This document shows, piece by piece, positions 45,171-58,534 of a DNA stretch of 64,000 nucleotides. The notes beneath the pieces were generated by a model that saw only the letters and a list, made by a program, of their open reading frames with translations, was not told the DNA's origin and ran no database searches. Both the position numbers and the translations under genes were made by a program. This DNA is from Paratinospora sagittata (Eukaryota > Streptophyta > Magnoliopsida > Ranunculales > Menispermaceae), in NCBI GenBank assembly GCA_035771175.1, contig CM069597.1, forward strand, positions 46,755,991 through 46,819,990, written 5' to 3'. The first letter of the stretch is position 1, and each line of letters opens with the position of its first letter.

Positions 45171-48100
45171 GTTGGGGATGGGGGTTGCCTCCTTTGGCAG
45201 TAGGGTGGTGTGTGTGTGTGACACTCACAAATACAAAAGCCCTCCTCACTGTGAAGGGTGAGGAGTGGGTAAACTACGGGTACATAGCACCCCATGGCAT
45301 GTATGACATACGAGGATATTAGAGTCCCTTTGCAGTGGTTTATGGTCCATGTGTGGATTTAACGAAATTAGAGAAAATTTGAAGTAAATGTAAGATGATA
45401 CGAAGAATCATTGTTATCAAAGACATAATTACTACCTCTGTTTATGTTACACAGGGATCTTAGGGGGAAAATGCTTGAATCTGTTTGCTTATCATTGGGG
45501 AATTGTCATCTCATTCATAAATAGATTGTAGAGATGATTATTAAAATAGTCCAAATCTCCTATGTTTTGCCAAAGTTCGTGTTTTTTGTTTATCACAAGA
45601 TCATTATAATTCATAATCTTGCCAGCATGTAGTGCTCCAACTTCATCCACCACTTAATCAAGAAATTTGAAACACACATTGGTGATTATTAGTTATATAA
45701 TCAGGACTGATTTCACATGCTATACTATAGTTGCTTGTGTTGAAGTTGATATTCATATTCAACTTCAATTTAAATTTTATTTATGCAATGAAAATGGATA
45801 CAATCCACGTAAAACTTCCGTGGGAATTATTGAAAATCTTGAAACATTTTATATATGTTCTGTGGCGGTGAAATTTTTTCTGGTAAGTGAGATTGAAAAA
45901 TTGCTATTTACTTCCCAATGGGTTGTTATGCCAAATTCCATCACAAGTTAACTACTTTCTAGATCACTTTGCAAGAAAATTTCAGATAACTCTTCTATCT
46001 CTTCACAAGCTTGGTTTACAATAGTTGGGATCCTTCCTGACAGCTTATATACTGCTTAAGCTTGGAAACGAAAACTTTCAGAAACCATTTTTCATTTGTT
46101 TCTGTTTGTTGTATTAAATTCATCATTTATTATTTTGAAGAAGCAAAGACCTCTCTTTCAGAAGCTTGGTTAACTGGATAGGATGATCGATTTCCAATCA
46201 AAAGATATGTGTTTTTTCAATTAATGTGGGATCAAATATGCTATGGGCATGATGGCCTCTTTCAGATGGTTGAGAATCTAATATGTTCCTTACATGCAAA
46301 AGGATGGTATCTCATTGTCACGATGTTAATTATTTGGGACTTGGTACCATCTCTAGTAGATTAGTGTTAGATAGGTTATGATGGCTCATGTGCTTTTAGG
46401 TAGAACCCACAAGGTCCATAAGTGGCTCCTGTTTTTATGTTTCAGCTACTGCCAAATGTGCAGCATTTACTGCAACACCGGAACATGATCCTATTGGATG
46501 ACCTATCACCATCTGATGGAAGTGTCATAGAAACATTCTAGACCTCTCAAGCCTTAGCGTTTGGTGGTTTTTCTTGCTCATAAACATTGGATCTTGCAAA
46601 TTTAGAGTGGAAAGCATTGCTGACCAACATAGTTATGCATATCGACAAACCTAAAATAACATTGATAGAGATGATTAAGACAAATATATTTACTCATCAA
46701 ATAATTTCCGACTTAACCCTCGAGTGGAGGAAGCAAATTCATGTTGGATTGGTGACAGATCCTTCATTTTACTGGCTTGCGAAAAACAGAGTCAGCTAAT
46801 ATTTCCAGTGCTTTATTATTATTTTTTTCTATCAATTTATAAAAATACATGGTAGACGTTCTTAGTTCTCATGTGGTGCTTCTATATGCTAGACGTTCCC
46901 ATGTTGGAGAAAGGGTAGCATGTGATATTGGCTGTGTTACAAATTTACTGCCCACATGAACCTCCTATTGAAGCCTTTGAACCCTTATATTGTGCAGTTG
47001 AGGCTAACTCTTGAAGAGACTTCCTTTTGGTGTGAAATTGAAGTGAAGAGAATGTGTTATATGTCTATGCTAGCTCACATTTTTACCAACTTTTACATAT
47101 TTTAGTTCTCCTGGTTTTGTAGCCCCAAAATTTCACTGATCTTCACAGTTTCCTAATCCTTTTGTTTGAATGCTTTTGTATATATGTCAGACAAGTAGCA
47201 GAAATTAGCACATAAGCATTGACTGTTAAGTATGGTTGCTAATTTTTAATTTTTTTACTTAAACTTTTAGTTATTGACATGGTTCATTGTTTACTATTAT
47301 TTGAACCCGTCCAGAACAATAATTATTGTGGAGAATAACTACTTGTATAGTTCTGTTATGAAACACAGTTGTTGGTTCAACTGAAACTCCTTTTGTTGCT
47401 CACTAGAATTTTATCGCTTGATGATACTCAATGGTTGACTGGATCTAGTAGTCCAACGATGATCTGTGCTAGATCATTGCTTTATGCCATTGAAACACTT
47501 GATGGAGTGGAGAGAGGAAAATTTTGGTTTTTGGTTGAGATTAAAAAAGAGAAAAGAGAGAGAAATGAGAGACAAGTCAAATGACAAAAAAGAAAAAGAA
47601 TAAAAGAAAAGAAAAAGAAATAAGTTGTTGGACTTGCCAACAAGTGGTAGCATAACTTGGAAGTAGTTTTACCATCTCAGTACTGTTGGTATGTTCTACC
47701 ATTCTTATAATGCTCTTTATGGGCTTACAACGATAACGACGGTCTTTATAGCATAATTTCTAGTATCACCTTAATATCAATTTCATGCTTTATCTATGTT
47801 CAGTTATTTTGCCATTTCTAAGCCTGTCTATCGATTATGTTATGCTGGATTACAGTCAATGTAGGAGTGGTCAGATCATAGACCACTGGATTCTGTCACA
47901 ACCTGACCTTGATGGTTGGGGTGGCTAAGTACAATATCACTACTACTTAGGTTAGACATGGTTTGAACTCTTTTCAACTTTGAATTGGATTGGGATCTAA
48001 TGATCCAACTTGCTTGAATCACCCTTCCAAATGTAATTGAGATCACTTTTGAAAATTATATGTTTGCAAACAGTCATTATATTAGGAAAATGTCGCTACA

Positions 48101-49183
48101 TGTTAATGTTTCTTTAATTTTGTCATAATATTCACCGAGTAATATGAGGTGAAGCCAAAGGCATCACATTATTCTCAGGCATTCTGTTCTTTTTTTTTTG
48201 GATAGCTTTCCATCAAAATATTTGGGATTATTCACATCGATCTAATTGGGCCTGATGGTCAACTATCCAATAGTTTATCCGTAAAGAACTCTACATTCAA
48301 CCTTTTATCTAATGCATTCAAAATCTGGGCCATACCAAATATCATATATCAAGATCATTGAATTTGTCTCCCCACATATCAAAAACATGAACTTTTGGAT
48401 GATTTAGGAGAAATCATAGAACTATGCTTTTTCAGTTGTTACACTTAAGCATATTGAGTTCTGCTTGCTGGTTTGTCCCAACAAATCAGTTTGATATCGA
48501 TTCTATTAGTGTCTGCTCAAGCCGGCTCTGAAACGTTCTACCTAATTCTGACACCTTCACTATGTCCCAAATGAGGCAGTTGTGTAGGAGGTGCATTTAT
48601 CTTGCTAGTGGTAATGTAATGGAGGAGTTCTCAGGGAATATTCTCTAAAATTTTCCTTTCTTTCACAGCATGACAACGAGGAATGGGCAAATCACAAAAA
48701 ATTCGTACATAAGAGTCTTTAATTTCTTTATTGCTACTGCTTTTGTTTTATTTTCTTGGGCTAAGATGTGGAGGAACAGGGAATGGCAAGTATGCCCAGC
48801 ATCATCCTGTCCCGTTTAGCAGGTTCTTTCTTCCACCACCATCTCCTGCCACGTCTCCCACTCGGGAAGGTCACACTTGGCACGTAGCGCTCTTCTAGCG
48901 TCTCTTTCGTGGCTTTGCTATGCATGATCCATATGTGAAACATTTCCAACAGACCCTTTTATGGCAGGTAAAATTAGCTCCTATCTTTGCCTTCATTTCT
49001 CTGTCTTCTAGCACCATCAAGACAAAGTTTGTCTGTTATGAAAGTGACTTGACAATATTACAGATGCAGAAGAACTCAAATGCACTGTGCAAGAAAGGGG
49101 TTGCTATAGAATCAATCTTGTATGGTATTTCCTTTCAATTATTGATTGACCAAACTCTATTTGGACCAGCATGCACTTGATTA
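45170..49183. other. gene-poor region, no recognised gene
   Basis: Several modest open frames (for example 45667-45951, 46587-46799 and 47369-47584) lack family features, codon regularity or splice context I could trust. A small hairpin (CTCCTCAC paired with GTGAGGAG) lies at about 45223-45246. Nothing else supported. Confidence 0.5.
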
Positions 49184-49192
49184 TACAGAGAA

Positions 49193-49731
49193 GGGAGCTG
49201 TTAAAATCACCCGATCAATCTTTTCTGTCCACCCACCTAAATTAAAAAATAACCTTACGAGAAATTATTAAAATAGACATAAAAACTATCCTACCTTCAT
49301 AGTCTCTCTTCACCAGTTCATTTTTCAACCATAAAGCCTTAGCTTTAGTTATAAAAATAAAGAAATCTTCACTTTTATAAGTTGGATGTTTTGTGTTATT
49401 TGTTCATTTCTACTCAAATTTAGACTCAAAATCATAAAAAAAAAAGAGTTAAAATGGAACGGAGAAAGAGTTTTGAAATTTTTTCTGTCGGTCGTAATGA
49501 CCTGGCTAGCCTTTAGGTAGAAATGAATAACACAAAATTTAACTTATAATTTATAAAAGTGAAGATTTTTTCATTTTTATAATTAAAGTTGGTGGGTGAG
49601 AAAAAAACGAGAGGGTGAGAGTTTTTATATGCCTATTTTAATAATTTTTTATAAAATAATTTTTTATTTTTTATTTTTTAATTTAGGTGGAGTAGAAAGA
49701 GATGATTGAGTGGGTGATTTTAACAGCTTTC
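49193..49731. mobile_element. Mutator-type MITE with long terminal inverted repeats (539 bp)
   Basis: Ends are GGGAGCTGTTAAAATCACCC and, inverted, GAAAGCTGTTAAAATCACCC; the inversion extends inward for about 100 bp with mismatches. Flanks are TACAGAGAA (49184-49192) and TATAGAGAA (49732-49740), a 9-bp target duplication with one mismatch as expected for Mutator-like elements. No transposase. Confidence 0.8.
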
Positions 49732-50879
49732 TATAGAGAATTCTATAGGGTGTTGTCTTTAAGCATATTTCACCATGGGCTTGGAAAGCTTTGACACGTG
49801 ATGTGCTGTTCATAAACTCCATCTATGCATCATCTAGAATATGTTCCAATGAAAATATTGGCTAGAAACTACCAATCATACAACTTGTTCTTTAAATATC
49901 TGCACACATCAATATATAAATACATATAGAGAGAGAATAGGATGACAAAATAAAACCACAGTGACGAGGTCTCCTGTTCTGAGGTCAACAACAGAGGAAA
50001 TGAAGTGAATTTTAGTATGAACTATGGGAATGACATATGAAACTTGTTTATCTAATAGTACTATTTACTTCTACCTTTCTTTCTTTTGTTTTCTTTTGAC
50101 TGAGATTGTTCAGAAGGGTTGAGTTGATTGATTTCATGGTTCTGAAGCTATTTTTGGCTACAAAGCAAAGGAGTTGCCCAGACCCCTGTACTTAAAAGGT
50201 TCTTAGTCACCTGAAAGCCAGTTGCAGTGATGTTGTTGGAGCCCTTAGCCTTTTTTTTTTGGTTTGTTTGTTTCTCTCCAACTTCAAGGGTTCAGTATTG
50301 TTGGATGTGTGTGGTACATATACATCTAATGATGTATCTAATGATGTTGGGCGTTAACTTTGGGTGATGGGTGTTGATTTTAGCCGACGGAACGTGTTTT
50401 ATTTTTATGTTTCCAAGTTTTCATATTACAAACAAATTGAATGTCAACATCAATTTAATATCCTTTTGTCTCCGTTGGAAGGTTTTCAATAAAGAGAGGC
50501 TTTAATGCTTTTGAGTTGATAAAAAAAATCACATTACATATTGTAGTGTATATATATATATTTTTTGTTGACCGATTTTTCTGTATTTAAAAAGTGTTCA
50601 TATTGTGTTTTGTGGCGAGATTAATTTTTTTGGATTCATATTTAAAAGGTGACTTCTTTTGTTTCATGATGAGATTAATTTTTTTGAATTTGAAGGGTTC
50701 AACAGGCGTTTAACGAATTTTTTATTTTGAATTAAAATATGTTCAAGGTGGATTCGAAATCGTAATAAGTCTCTAAATTTATTTTAACGCTAGTTTCTAT
50801 CACCATGAAACCAACCCTTGGATAGTATATATATATTTAAAACAATTTATATTTTCAAGAAATTTATTTATCGATGTGA

Positions 50880-51130
50880 TGATGAGGGTTGATCTAACGG
50901 TGGGGGTGTTGCCGCCTAAATGCCGCTATTTGGGTGAATAAAGGCTCTACCTCTCACCATCTCATTCAATGCGAGTGACAGCTGAATGGTCGACACGTGT
51001 GGATAATTCCTTTGAGGTTAAGAGAGGGTTGGGCCGATAAAGGGCCTGGGCCACGTGTCATGTTTTTAACAGTCTTTAACGGGATGGCGACGGTTCATCC
51101 GACGCGATTTCACCTCCCTGAATTGTGCGA
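50880..51130. promoter_or_regulatory. GC-richer island with two CACGTG elements
   Basis: Within AT-rich surroundings this segment is markedly richer in GC and contains GACACGTGTG (core 50994-50999) and GCCACGTGTC (core 51052-51057), G-box/ABRE-type sites known to bind plant bZIP and bHLH factors. No adjacent gene is recognised, so promoter activity is speculative; a transposon remnant is the alternative. Confidence 0.3.
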
Positions 51131-52246
51131 AGATGACGGCAACATATCACGTTGACACTAAAGTATACAAATACATATTGTCGTAATTCTAAATGGACCG
51201 CTAAAAACATTAGTTGTACCAATTTGTTATGTATCATTGTTAAAAATTTATAAAATATGTAAGTACAGAAAGTGTTTTTAGTAAGTACATTTAAAACTAT
51301 TTTGTACATCAAAGTCACAAAAACTTATGTCCTAACCTTACTCTTAATTTTACGTGACGGTGAATAAATGGAGTAATGATTGGGTAACATATTAGCTATT
51401 TATTATTTAACACAATCCTTCCCATTTTATTTGAGTTTGAAATATACTCAATATGAGCCGAGTTATATAACTTAAGAATGAAAATAAAAAATAGATTTAA
51501 GATTTATCTTTTTTTTTGAAAGCTCCATCTTTGAATCATTGTAAAGAGAGATATCAATTGACTTGGTTTTTTTTTTTTTTCTGAATCTTAATTGTTGATA
51601 ATAGCCAATTACACTTTACATTGGTGGTTTGGTTGCCCCGAACTTTTGTCATTCTTATAGTAACAAAGTTTATAAATAAAAATAGAATCTTGAATGTTGT
51701 AGGATCAAGAGCGAAGAAGAAGAAGACGAGAAAAAGAGTAGTGTTGACGATCTTGGAAATATATACTTAGATATTAGGTAACAAAAGAGGTGTATCCCAA
51801 CACACCTAACGACTAACACATGCCTCTTTGTTAGCTAATTTAAATACTATATTTATATATTTTTTAATTTTAATTAAAGTAATCTTTATGTGGGATGTCG
51901 CGTTGTTCTTTCATTAATTAAACATGCTTGGAAAACCTCAACACCAGACATGAACATGGAAACTTAAAAAAAGGGGTGGGGGGGGGATATATACATACAG
52001 GCACACTCGTGGTGTCTTGGAAACATAAATTGGGATATATATATATATAATAATTAATTAATAGATCATCAGAAGGAGGGGGACATATGAAGAAGCTAAT
52101 TTGGTCAATAAAAAAGACTACTTTTGGGAGAATGTTGATTTATCTGTTTTCTTGGGATGATTTTTAAACTTAGTTTCTTCACAAATCTCTACATTGCATG
52201 CAGTCTCCATAGACTCTTTTACACAACCCCCCACCTGAGATTATTA

Positions 52247-52284
<38 letters not shown>

Positions 52285-53859
52285 TTTCATACTATATGTC
52301 TAGGTAAAAGCAACCTTCTCAAGTACAGATGCATTTAAATGTCCCCTTGTACCCATTTAATTTCTCCATGAACATGTAATTAACTTGAAAAGTATGGAAA
52401 TTAATTATATATTTTCAATGCATAATCCCCAAGAGTTTTGTTAGATTAATTAGTGTAAAAGTGGTCTTTGAAGAAATTAAACAATAATAAATCTTGGGTG
52501 TGAAGGGATTTGCGGATTTCAATCCATCTAGCTCTATTGTAGTCAAACATTGCCAACAGAGAAAACTCATATATGGTTTAATTTGGTTATTATGAACATG
52601 TTTATTAACAAGTGTGTTAATGGTGGCTATGGGCTCTTATATATATATAACTTTAAGTTGTGTATCCAATTATATATTTTTAAGTGCAAAATTGAGCATG
52701 TTTCCTTGGAAAGAAACACAATTCAATGCCACTGTTCAACACCAGGAGTAGAAGATCTGCAGTTCTATGATTTCCAAATTAAGGAAGGTTTTTTCTTTTT
52801 AATTTTTTAATTTGTTAATTCCAAATTGAATAGATCATTATTCCCGCTAGTGCTTCAAGAAATTAATAAAATCATATATCTTGAGATAAAAAAAATTGCT
52901 CGATTATATGATCTCAAGAAAAGAATTAAAAAAAATGCTGTGAAATATATATATACCAAGAAAGATGACTTTAGAAAGTAATAAACAACTAATATATAAT
53001 TTTAGTTAATCTACATGATACACAGTAGCTAGCTAGTATGCATGCACACATGCACAGACATTAAATATATATATACATATTCTCCTATATATTTGAGATA
53101 ATCTGAACTTAATTAATCTATCTCTACATTTGATGATAAAGCAAAAAGGTCAATTATTTATGACTAAAGAATCATGGTCAGCGAGTAACGCTGATATAGG
53201 GAAAAAGTTTGGCCAAAAACCTCAATAAGAAAATGATTTTATTTTATTTTTATTTTTATTTTTTCCGATGATGTGATTGATAATTTTGGTAATTAAAAAA
53301 AAAAACAAACTAAGAAATATACGGTTCAAAAATATTTTTCAATATATAACAATTATTGAGAATGGTGCATATATTTGCCACATTGATTGGATAATTACCA
53401 GTCATATATATATGACCTAGAGATGGCTCCAATAGAAAGCACTTTCTATATGATTTTCATATCTAAGGGGTCTAGTTTTTTAGTTTACTGTTCATAAGGC
53501 GCTTATAAATTAATCAATCTTACTAAACTTATCATTAGTTACTAAACTTATCAGTCTCTTGGGTTCGCTTTTTTTTCTATTTCCTATAAATAGAATATGA
53601 AAGTTTTAATTTCATAGGAATTATTATTTAAAGAAAGCTAATTAAAAATCTATCATATAGCTTATATATATATATATATATTTATTAATTTACATGTATA
53701 GGGCATATAAATAAAAAGAAATCATTTATTACATACATTGAAATGTGTAAAATACTAAATTAATTAAAACGAACAATTCCAGCTAAGCCAACTCTCTTCA
53801 TTGTGGCGTTGAAGAGGTATTCTCGAGGTTGAAGCAGGTTACTTTCCTTATTCTAATAA

Positions 53860-54089
53860 ATCAATTAAAAAGAACAATCCATGCTAAATTATATAAAGAC
53901 CTAACTAAGATATGATGATATTGCCATTAATAAATATGTTAAATTATGTAATTAATAAAACCATCAATTCTAAATCAATTAAAAAGAACAAATATCCATG
54001 CTAAATTATAAAAAGACCTAACTAAGATATGATGATACTGCCGTAAATAAATATGTTAAATTATGCAATTAATAAAACCATCAATTGTC
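53860..54089. repeat. 114-bp tandem duplication
   Basis: ATCAATTAAAAAGAACAA begins both units (53860 and 53974). They share AGACCTAACTAAGATATGAT and AATTAATAAAACCATCAATT with few differences. Confidence 0.85.
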
Positions 54090-54857
54090 CTTAATTAGGA
54101 GAAGCAGCCCCACTAGCTAGTTGTACTTAATGACAACAATTTCCATGGTAGTAGTGCTGTAGGTGATAGCTAAGTATAACAACAGGAATGTCCTCTCTGT
54201 ATGTATATCATTTATGACTGTGAATGAGATAAAACAATATATAAATATAATTGGTATTAATGAGGTAATCCTAAACCCGAATAGTTGCATATTTATTGAA
54301 TATTATTCTGGTTGTACCAAAATCTTCAGGCATTCTTTAAATACAATCTGCTCTTAGAGTGAAGGAGAGGATGATGGGAAGAACTAGCATTAAGTGAAAG
54401 CCTCATCAAAACCCCTAGGCTGTGAACCACATTTTAATTTAAGAAAAATGCCAAGGAGATGGAGAGCATATATATATATATATATATAGGTTTATAGTGT
54501 AATCATTCTTGTGGCAACCCATTTCACAGAAACTGCCAATCATCCAAAATGTCTCCTTTGCTTTGCCTCTTAATTCCATTCCCTTTACCAACAATGTCAT
54601 AAAAAACCCATGCCATAGGTTTCTAATTCATTGAAAAGGGTCTCGCAATTAGGCAGCATTGGATCCAAATTCATGCTCTTTCAATTTCCTTTAACTCTGT
54701 GGCTACAAAGGATGGGTGCTTGTATAGGGTTTGTGATTGTTAGGTTTTGGTACAAAAACTAGGTACCAAAGGAGAGTGATTGGAGGTGGGCACGCTGGGC
54801 AGTGCTACGTACTGCCAACATGTTTCCAAGTATTTATTTATTTATTTTGTCATGTAC

Positions 54858-54858
<1 letters not shown>

Positions 54859-54900
<42 letters not shown>
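54859..54900. repeat. (TTA)n microsatellite
   Basis: About 14 uninterrupted TTA/ATT triplets. Confidence 0.9.
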
Positions 54901-54904
<4 letters not shown>

Positions 54905-55601
54905 GTGTACGTAATAATTATTAATTATATTCTAGTTATATATTACAATTTGTATCTGCCTTTCTCACTGCCACCAGCTTTAATAACCAACCAACCGCAA
55001 TGTTCTTATCTATCACTTTATTTAAGGCTGATAATTACTTGGCTGGCTAAAACCTTTTCTCTTAATTATGTTGGAGTGTGAAGCTTGAACCAGAATCAAG
55101 GTTTTATGCTAAGTCATCGGGGATCAGCGTTTCGTGTAGAACTCGTGAGAAGCACCCGTAAAAGAATTTTTTTTTCTTGAAGTAACAATTATACCTTGTG
55201 AGTTAGTATATATAACCCTTGCATGATTAGGATTAAGATTTAGAAAAACAAAAAGAAAGTTATAAAGAGAGTACTGAGCTTTGCTTTAAACATCAATTCG
55301 ATAGTAAAAGATTAATCTTTTATTATTGGTACATTTCGTGGTTTCGTACGATTTTTTTTCGAATCATGTAAAAATCTTGTATCATTTTTATTTTATGTTT
55401 TGTGTGTGTAACTCTAAGCATGCAGATTTCAGATTATCTTTCATATTTCTGGCTTTTAATTATTTTCTTACTTAATACTCACTACAAGAAAAAAGACTTT
55501 TAGTTGCTAATTTTTTCGTAAGTAAAAGTTAAGAATTCGTAAGTAAAAGTATTGCTTACGATGTTTAGGTTTATTCTTACAAATGCAATTTCGTGAGGAA
55601 A

Positions 55602-58260
55602 TGTAACGACCCACTTTTCGCACCTGACGTCATGATGACGTGGACTGCCAATACGTGGTCTTGTACACGTAGTCGATGTGTAAAATACCCGTATACTGTG
55701 TGTACGAGGTAGTTTCATAAATTTGCGTGTTTGATATGTATTAGTGTATAATGGCCTAATACATGAAATAATCATGTATTATGATCAATTAGGTGTTAAA
55801 TTACATGTGGTATAATCAATTAGGCAATAAATCTAATATTGTTCACATGCTCATTAAATGAATAAATAATGAAATGAATAGATTAAACAAATAAGGTGGC
55901 TTGTGCATGCTATGTAAGTGACATGTGTCTTAAGCAAATTGACACCTATTGGCTTGTGCATGCTATGTAAGTAGCATGTGTCTTAAGCAAATTGACACCT
56001 ATTGGCTTGTGCATGCTATGTAACATGTGTCTTAAGCAAATTCAGCCACCATGAACTCATTTAGACACCTATTAGCTTGTTGGCATGAATTGTTTAGTGG
56101 CTGAAATGTGCAAGTGAAGTGCATACCAGAATATTAAGCTAGAGAGAAATTGAGAATACGGTTGAAGAAGAAGGAGATTTTGGAGCTCCAAAGGAAGGTG
56201 AGATCCATAGTTTTAGATGTGAAAGTTTCATATTCAAACTCTCCTCTTCATTCTATACATTATATGTGACATGCGACAACTTTCCATGGCTAGTTTGAAA
56301 CTGGAAAGTGATGGGTTTGGATTGAAATGGAGGTGAATTGAAGCTCAAACAATGGGGGTTTGATTTCTGGATTATGGGTAAGTTTTCTAATGATAAATTC
56401 ATTAAGTTTCAGTGATTGAATGGTAGTAATTGAATGTATTTGAATTGCTGAAATGGTACATTATTATTGGTTGAAATAATTAGAGAAAATTCCTTGTTGC
56501 TGGGTTAATTAATTGAGGTTCAATTCACTAAACTTTTATCATTGATTTGGGTATTCCAAACCTGGCTGAACAAGGGGGTTAGAACCCATTTGAGTGACTG
56601 AAATTGTAGTGTTTTCTAGTGTTTTATGATTGGAAATTGGTCTTGACTATTCTGTGATGATAAATTACAAAGATTGGAGTGCAAAGTATGTGAAATTCTG
56701 AGTTTAAGGATGTATACACGTTGCTGGAAAAATTTCAGATTTGAGACTGATTTGGTAAGATGCTTACCAGTACATTTAGGTTGAATTAGTGATTAATTGA
56801 TGCTTTAGTTGATAAATTCATGTGCTGGAAATTTAAAAATTGGGCAATGGCAATACATTGGTAAGTTGTTCAATGATAGATTTTGATCAAGTTGATGGGT
56901 AATTGGCTGAAAATTTAGTGCTGGAAATGTTAGAGCATTTGAAGAATGCTTAGGTAACTTGCTTAGGGATTAAATTGATTAACTTATAGAGATGGAAATT
57001 TTGTGTTAATTTGGTGATCAAATGAATACTTTGATCATGTGCTGAAAATTCTATCTTAGTAACTGAAATGGTAAGGGAATGGGTTATGGATACTTGGTAA
57101 TTAATCAAGTGATTAAATTCATTTTTCTAGAATTCATTTGTATGTGTGTAATGTGTAATTTGCAGTGGGTGGCTTATGACTTGGATGAGGATTTGTGAAC
57201 ACAATTGACGTATTGGTGAATTGGTGAAAAAAATGTGGACTTAGGCCAAATGTTGTGATTTGTGAGTATTTCTCACCTTACTTCTCCATGTATAGCATTG
57301 TAGATATATGAAATTGAATTCTTGAATGATATGCATTATATTATATATGTGCATTGTATTTATGATCATGAGCACGGATTTTATGCATTAACATGGCCTT
57401 AGGTATTTCGGATTAAATACCTTGGCGTTGGATTTCTTTCTATTTACTTGTTCTTTAGGGAAAAGTGTTTTGTGAAAAGGACTTTTCGAATCACTAAGGA
57501 ATGTAAGGGTAAAAGGATTAGTTGGATAACGTGTTGGTTTGAACCCATGGCGCAATGGGGGAAATGTAGGCAATGTTATCCTGATATGACCTCCTGTTGA
57601 GGCTTTTCTACATATCTTTTATGAAAATGATGCATAATTATATCTTTAATTTGGAAGCATGAATCATATATTTTCTTAATGCATTTCAATTTACCAATGT
57701 TATTTCAAGTAACATACATGTTTTACATAAGTGCATATGTGGAGATTTTTTTGTGAAAAGTACTCACTGAGCTAGTTGAGCTCATTTCATTTTCCCTTAT
57801 ATTTTTCAGGATCAGATCGTAAAGGAAAGGGCAAGGCTTAGAGTTGGTGTAGCTTGCCTTACTTCTTGTTGATGTGAGTTTTGATTTGTACATAAGGAAA
57901 ATAGGAGAAGATATTTGTGTTTTGTTTTGTTAATGTATAATTATCACAGATACTATGATATATAACATATAGTTCGTGAGACAATTTTGATATGTATATG
58001 CTAAATGGAATAATAATAAAATATCCATGTTTATAGTAAGGATAGTCGAATCTTGTGGATTGGGTCGATGACCTCATATTCTGGATGATGATGCCATATC
58101 TCGGTATTTAATTCAACTATCCTGATCATATACATATTATGTCTTTGGATCGTATGTAACCTTCTGAGTAGAGGCTTATCAGTGCCTCAGGTTTGTCGGG
58201 TTGTGACATTCTCTGGGGTACTGTGCCGGTCGTGACGTCACCCGGGAAGGGGTCGCGACA
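55602..58260. mobile_element. solo LTR (2659 bp) nested in the CACTA-type MITE
   Basis: Starts TGTAACGACCCACTTTTCGC and ends AAGGGGTCGCGACA, flanked by exact GGAAA duplications (55597-55601 and 58261-58265). It has no protein domains. Near its right end TTTTTCAGGATCAGATCG is followed by GTGCCGGTCGTGACGTCA, echoing the solo LTR at 17567-19489, so both belong to related families. Ty3/gypsy origin is likely but unproven. Confidence 0.88.
55898..56042. repeat. 53-bp tandem repeat, about 2.9 copies, inside the solo LTR
   Basis: Units begin GGCTTGTGCATGCTATGTAA at 55898, 55951 and 56004. The third has lost 8 bp and is cut short. Confidence 0.92.
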
Positions 58261-58534
58261 GGAAAACACCGTAAGTAAAACTTTTCACATTCGTAAGTAA
58301 TAAAAAGTTAAACGCGCCATATGCACCTAAAAGAGGCGGGATAAAATTTAATATCTTTACTTACGATAAATATAGTTTTACTTACGACATAAAATGCGTA
58401 AGTAAATAATAACTTTTAACAACGACTTTTGTTTACGATTTTGAAAAATCGTGAGTAAAATATGGTTTTACTTATGAAAATTAAAGTCGCTACTAAAGGT
58501 CTCGTGATCAAAAGTCTTTTTTCTTGTAGTGACT

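Larger units (their letters stand above)
49741..55479. other. AT-rich intergenic region
   Basis: No gene recognised. It holds (TA)n runs near 52252-52283, 53664-53680 and 54468-54488, a (TTA)n run near 54859-54900, a 114-bp tandem duplication and a GC-richer island, listed separately. Confidence 0.5.
55480..58531. mobile_element. CACTA-type MITE (about 388 bp) split by a solo LTR
   Basis: Ends are CACTACAAGAAAAAAGACTT and AAGTCTTTTTTCTTGTAGTG, perfect inverted repeats of the CACTA type, flanked by the 3-bp duplication ACT (55477-55479 and 58532-58534). The body has several short inverted and direct words of the GTAAGTAAAA kind. It has no transposase. A solo LTR with its own 5-bp duplication sits inside, so this MITE is the older insertion. 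Confidence 0.9.

Noticed and set aside
46587..46799. 70-codon frame in the gene-poor stretch
   Set aside because: No recognisable motif and surrounded by stop-rich DNA without splice context.
47369..47584. 71-codon frame ending in a Lys/Glu/Arg-rich tail
   Set aside because: The tail is simple purine repeat and the upstream part has no family likeness.
55898..56042. 53-bp repeats considered as a CRISPR-like array
   Set aside because: Plant nuclear context, contiguous units without spacers, inside a solo LTR.
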